A DNA stretch of 33,987 nt from Paenibacillaceae bacterium UBA6304 (GTDB lineage: Bacteria; Bacillota; Bacilli; Paenibacillales; Paenibacillaceae). The DNA is taken from positions 1 to 33,987 of the forward strand of contig DJTQ01000322.1 of assembly GCA_002439285.1 (NCBI GenBank), given 5' to 3'. Below, one piece after another: positions 32,257-33,987 of the stretch. The notes beneath the pieces were generated by a model. The model had not been told where the DNA came from and did not search any database. It saw only the letters and a program-made list of their open reading frames with translations. How positions within the stretch are numbered: the stretch's first letter is position 1; each line of letters starts with the position of its first letter. The position numbers were made by a program, and so were the translations under genes.

Positions 32257-33987
32257 ATGGGTGTGAAATGTAAAAAACTGATTATGGTCTCCTTGGCGGG
32301 CTTGATCTGGATTCAGCCGATGGTTTTGACGGTACCGTTTGGGAAAGCGACGTCTACTGCATACGCGGCGGAAAGCCAGGCAGCTAAATTAGGAGTCGAA
32401 GACATTACGTCCGGTGCGAAACTGATAAAATATCAATATACAACGACGCGTTCAGGTAAAGCAGTGAAGGTGCTGGCCGATGTCATTGAGGTGGATCTGA
32501 GCAATCCTTATGTCCAACTGGACGTGATGACAGGCAAGGCGGGACAAGTGACGACGAGACAATCCGTGGAAGGCATGGCGCACGAAACCGGCGCGGTAGC
32601 CGGCGTGAATGGCGACTTTTTTGCCACGGGAGGGCAAGGGGTGCCGATGGGCGCCGCTGTGACTCAAGGAACGCTGGTAACTAGTCCGGCGAAGCTCCAA
32701 GGAATGTTTACCTTTGGAGTGAAAAGCGATAATACGCCGGTCATTGACCGCTATAATTTTACCGGCACAGTGATGACTGAAGACGGTTCGACATTCCCGC
32801 TTACGGGGATCAATCAAGAGTCGTATATGACGGAACCGGACAAGGCTTACAGCCACGTGAATAACATGTTCATTTATACAAACGCATGGAAATCGGAGGA
32901 ACGTCCGAAAGCGAGCGGGACGACTCCAACCGAGGTGCTGGTGCAGGGAGGAGTCATTTCACAAATTTCCTATCAAGCTGCGATTCCCGGGCCGGTACCT
33001 GCGGATGGATTTATTTTGCGTGCGCATGGACAGGCGGCAGATTTTATAGCTGCGCATATGGTAGTGGGGCAACGGGTGGATACTTCCTACCAGCTCATTT
33101 CTCAAACAAGCGGACAAGAAGTGAATCCGTCGGATTTCAAAATGATGATCGGCGGGCATACGCTGTTGGTGGACCAAGGGAAAGCTTCTTCCTTTACCCG
33201 CTCCACAACGTCGATTAGCGGCGGCAGCGCGGTAGCGCGTACGGCGGTGGGATACTCTAAGGACGGGAAGAAAGCATACATTGTCACGGTTGAAAAGAAT
33301 AGCTCCAGCTCCGGCCTGACTTTGGCGGAATTGCAGAAATTCATGGTTTCGATTGGCGTCTGGAAGGGTGTCAACCTGGATGGCGGCGGATCCACGACGA
33401 TGGTTACCCGCCCGCTGGCGGAGACGACGGCAGAGTTAACCTTTACAACCTCGAACGGTGGCGCTGGACAACGTGCCGTGGCTAACGGTCTCGGTGTGTT
33501 TACGACTGCACCTCAAGGCGCGTTGAAGGGCTTGAAGGTTAGCGGAGCATCTACCTTGCTAATCGGCCAAACGGCTGCATATTCGTTAAAAGGCTACGAC
33601 ACTTATTTTAATCCGGTGGATGCTGCCGGAATTCAGGCAACCTGGAAATCGGATAACGGCAATGTGGCCTGGACCGGGGAAGGGTTCAAGGGCGTCAAAG
33701 CGGGAAGCGCGAAAATTACGGCAGTCAGCGGAGACGGCAAGGACAGCATGACGGTGACAGTGCTTGGCGGTTCGGACTTGAGCGGTTTAACGCCGGTAAC
33801 GACCTTTGCCTCACTGGAAGCTGGATCTACGGTATCTGTTCCGGTTACCGCCAAGCTTAAGGACGGGCGCACCGTGAACGTACCGGATGAATCCTTGAAA
33901 TGGGAATTCACCGGAATGAAGGCGAGCGTTCAAAATGGAGTGTTGAGCGTTCAATCTGTCAATAACGGGGCTAAAGTAGCTTATGCC
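32257..33987 (+). CDS. Secreted phosphodiester glycosidase (NAGPA-type) with Big-like domain, 3' truncated by window
   Basis: The frame runs open to the window edge (577 codons visible). The ATG at 32257 opens a signal peptide (LIMVSLAGLIWIQPMVLTV, cleavage near residue 36-38); GGGAGAG lies 12 nt upstream. The catalytic-type domain spans about residues 70-425 and has the phosphodiester glycosidase (NAGPA) signatures: GVNGDFFATGG near residue 117, MMIGGHTLLVDQGKAS, ARTAVGYSKDGKKAYIVTV and GVNLDGGGSTTMV near 372. A bacterial Ig-like unit follows (WKSDNGNVAWTGEGFKGVKA) and more beta-rich sequence. NAGPA-family proteins hydrolyse phosphodiester-linked sugars; in Firmicutes they are thought to act on wall polymers. 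SLH domains may lie beyond the window, as is common in such proteins. Confidence 0.9.
   Translation, partial: MGVKCKKLIMVSLAGLIWIQPMVLTVPFGKATSTAYAAESQAAKLGVEDITSGAKLIKYQYTTTRSGKAVKVLADVIEVDLSNPYVQLDVMTGKAGQVTTRQSVEGMAHETGAVAGVNGDFFATGGQGVPMGAAVTQGTLVTSPAKLQGMFTFGVKSDNTPVIDRYNFTGTVMTEDGSTFPLTGINQESYMTEPDKAYSHVNNMFIYTNAWKSEERPKASGTTPTEVLVQGGVISQISYQAAIPGPVPADGFILRAHGQAADFIAAHMVVGQRVDTSYQLISQTSGQEVNPSDFKMMIGGHTLLVDQGKASSFTRSTTSISGGSAVARTAVGYSKDGKKAYIVTVEKNSSSSGLTLAELQKFMVSIGVWKGVNLDGGGSTTMVTRPLAETTAELTFTTSNGGAGQRAVANGLGVFTTAPQGALKGLKVSGASTLLIGQTAAYSLKGYDTYFNPVDAAGIQATWKSDNGNVAWTGEGFKGVKAGSAKITAVSGDGKDSMTVTVLGGSDLSGLTPVTTFASLEAGSTVSVPVTAKLKDGRTVNVPDESLKWEFTGMKASVQNGVLSVQSVNNGAKVAYA

Overview
The window reads as chromosomal DNA of an endospore-forming, flagellated, S-layer-bearing Bacillales bacterium, most likely Paenibacillus or a close relative in the Paenibacillaceae. 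The basis is the gene set and order (spoIIQ-spoIIID-mbl-flhO-flhP, then fabZ), the alpha/beta-type spore protein, strong Shine-Dalgarno sites with GTG and TTG starts, and several large SLH-domain proteins next to csaB. I see no rRNA, tRNA, CRISPR array, intact insertion sequence or prophage.

Region 1 (1-4300) is a sporulation, cell-shape and flagellar block. It holds the 3' end of spoIIQ, spoIIID behind a sigma-E-like promoter, mbl, the rod/hook genes flhO and flhP behind a probable sigma-D promoter lying across the end of mbl, and a small EpuA-family membrane protein. Region 2 (4300-7050) holds fabZ and pgcA, separated by hairpin-rich spacers.

Region 3 (7081-12231) is a cell-wall-polymer block: a large DUF5693-type membrane protein, csaB, tagA/wecG and tagO. 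The first three overlap or abut and look translationally coupled; tagO has its own sigma-A promoter. TagO and TagA would start a GlcNAc/ManNAc secondary cell wall polymer on undecaprenyl phosphate. CsaB would pyruvylate it, which is the modification that SLH domains recognise.

Region 4 (12428-24555) is a surface-protein block: a small heptad-repeat coiled-coil protein, a 1364-aa protein with C-terminal SLH domains, a 113-aa helical protein of unknown function, the probable main S-layer protein (1004 aa, N-terminal SLH domains, strongly biased codons, long multi-promoter leader with tandem in-frame starts), an 838-aa secreted protein built of repeated beta-sandwich-like units, and a 176-aa membrane-anchored protein with a Thr-Pro linker. 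Region 5 (24675-26909) has an alpha/beta-type SASP with an unusual insertion, metK without a recognisable SAM-I riboswitch, and a reverse-strand copper-amine-oxidase-N domain protein. Region 6 (27225-33987) has a third SLH protein (1336 aa), a convergent reverse-strand gene for a degenerate nuclease-like fold plus winged helix, and the 5' part of a secreted phosphodiester glycosidase.

The most coherent story is that SCWP synthesis and pyruvylation (7081-12231) sit beside the SLH proteins that bind the product. Several uncharacterised proteins (DUF5693, the 132-, 113-, 838- and 176-aa products) are candidate extra parts of that surface system. All assignments come from reading the sequence and from remembered family features; no search was run.
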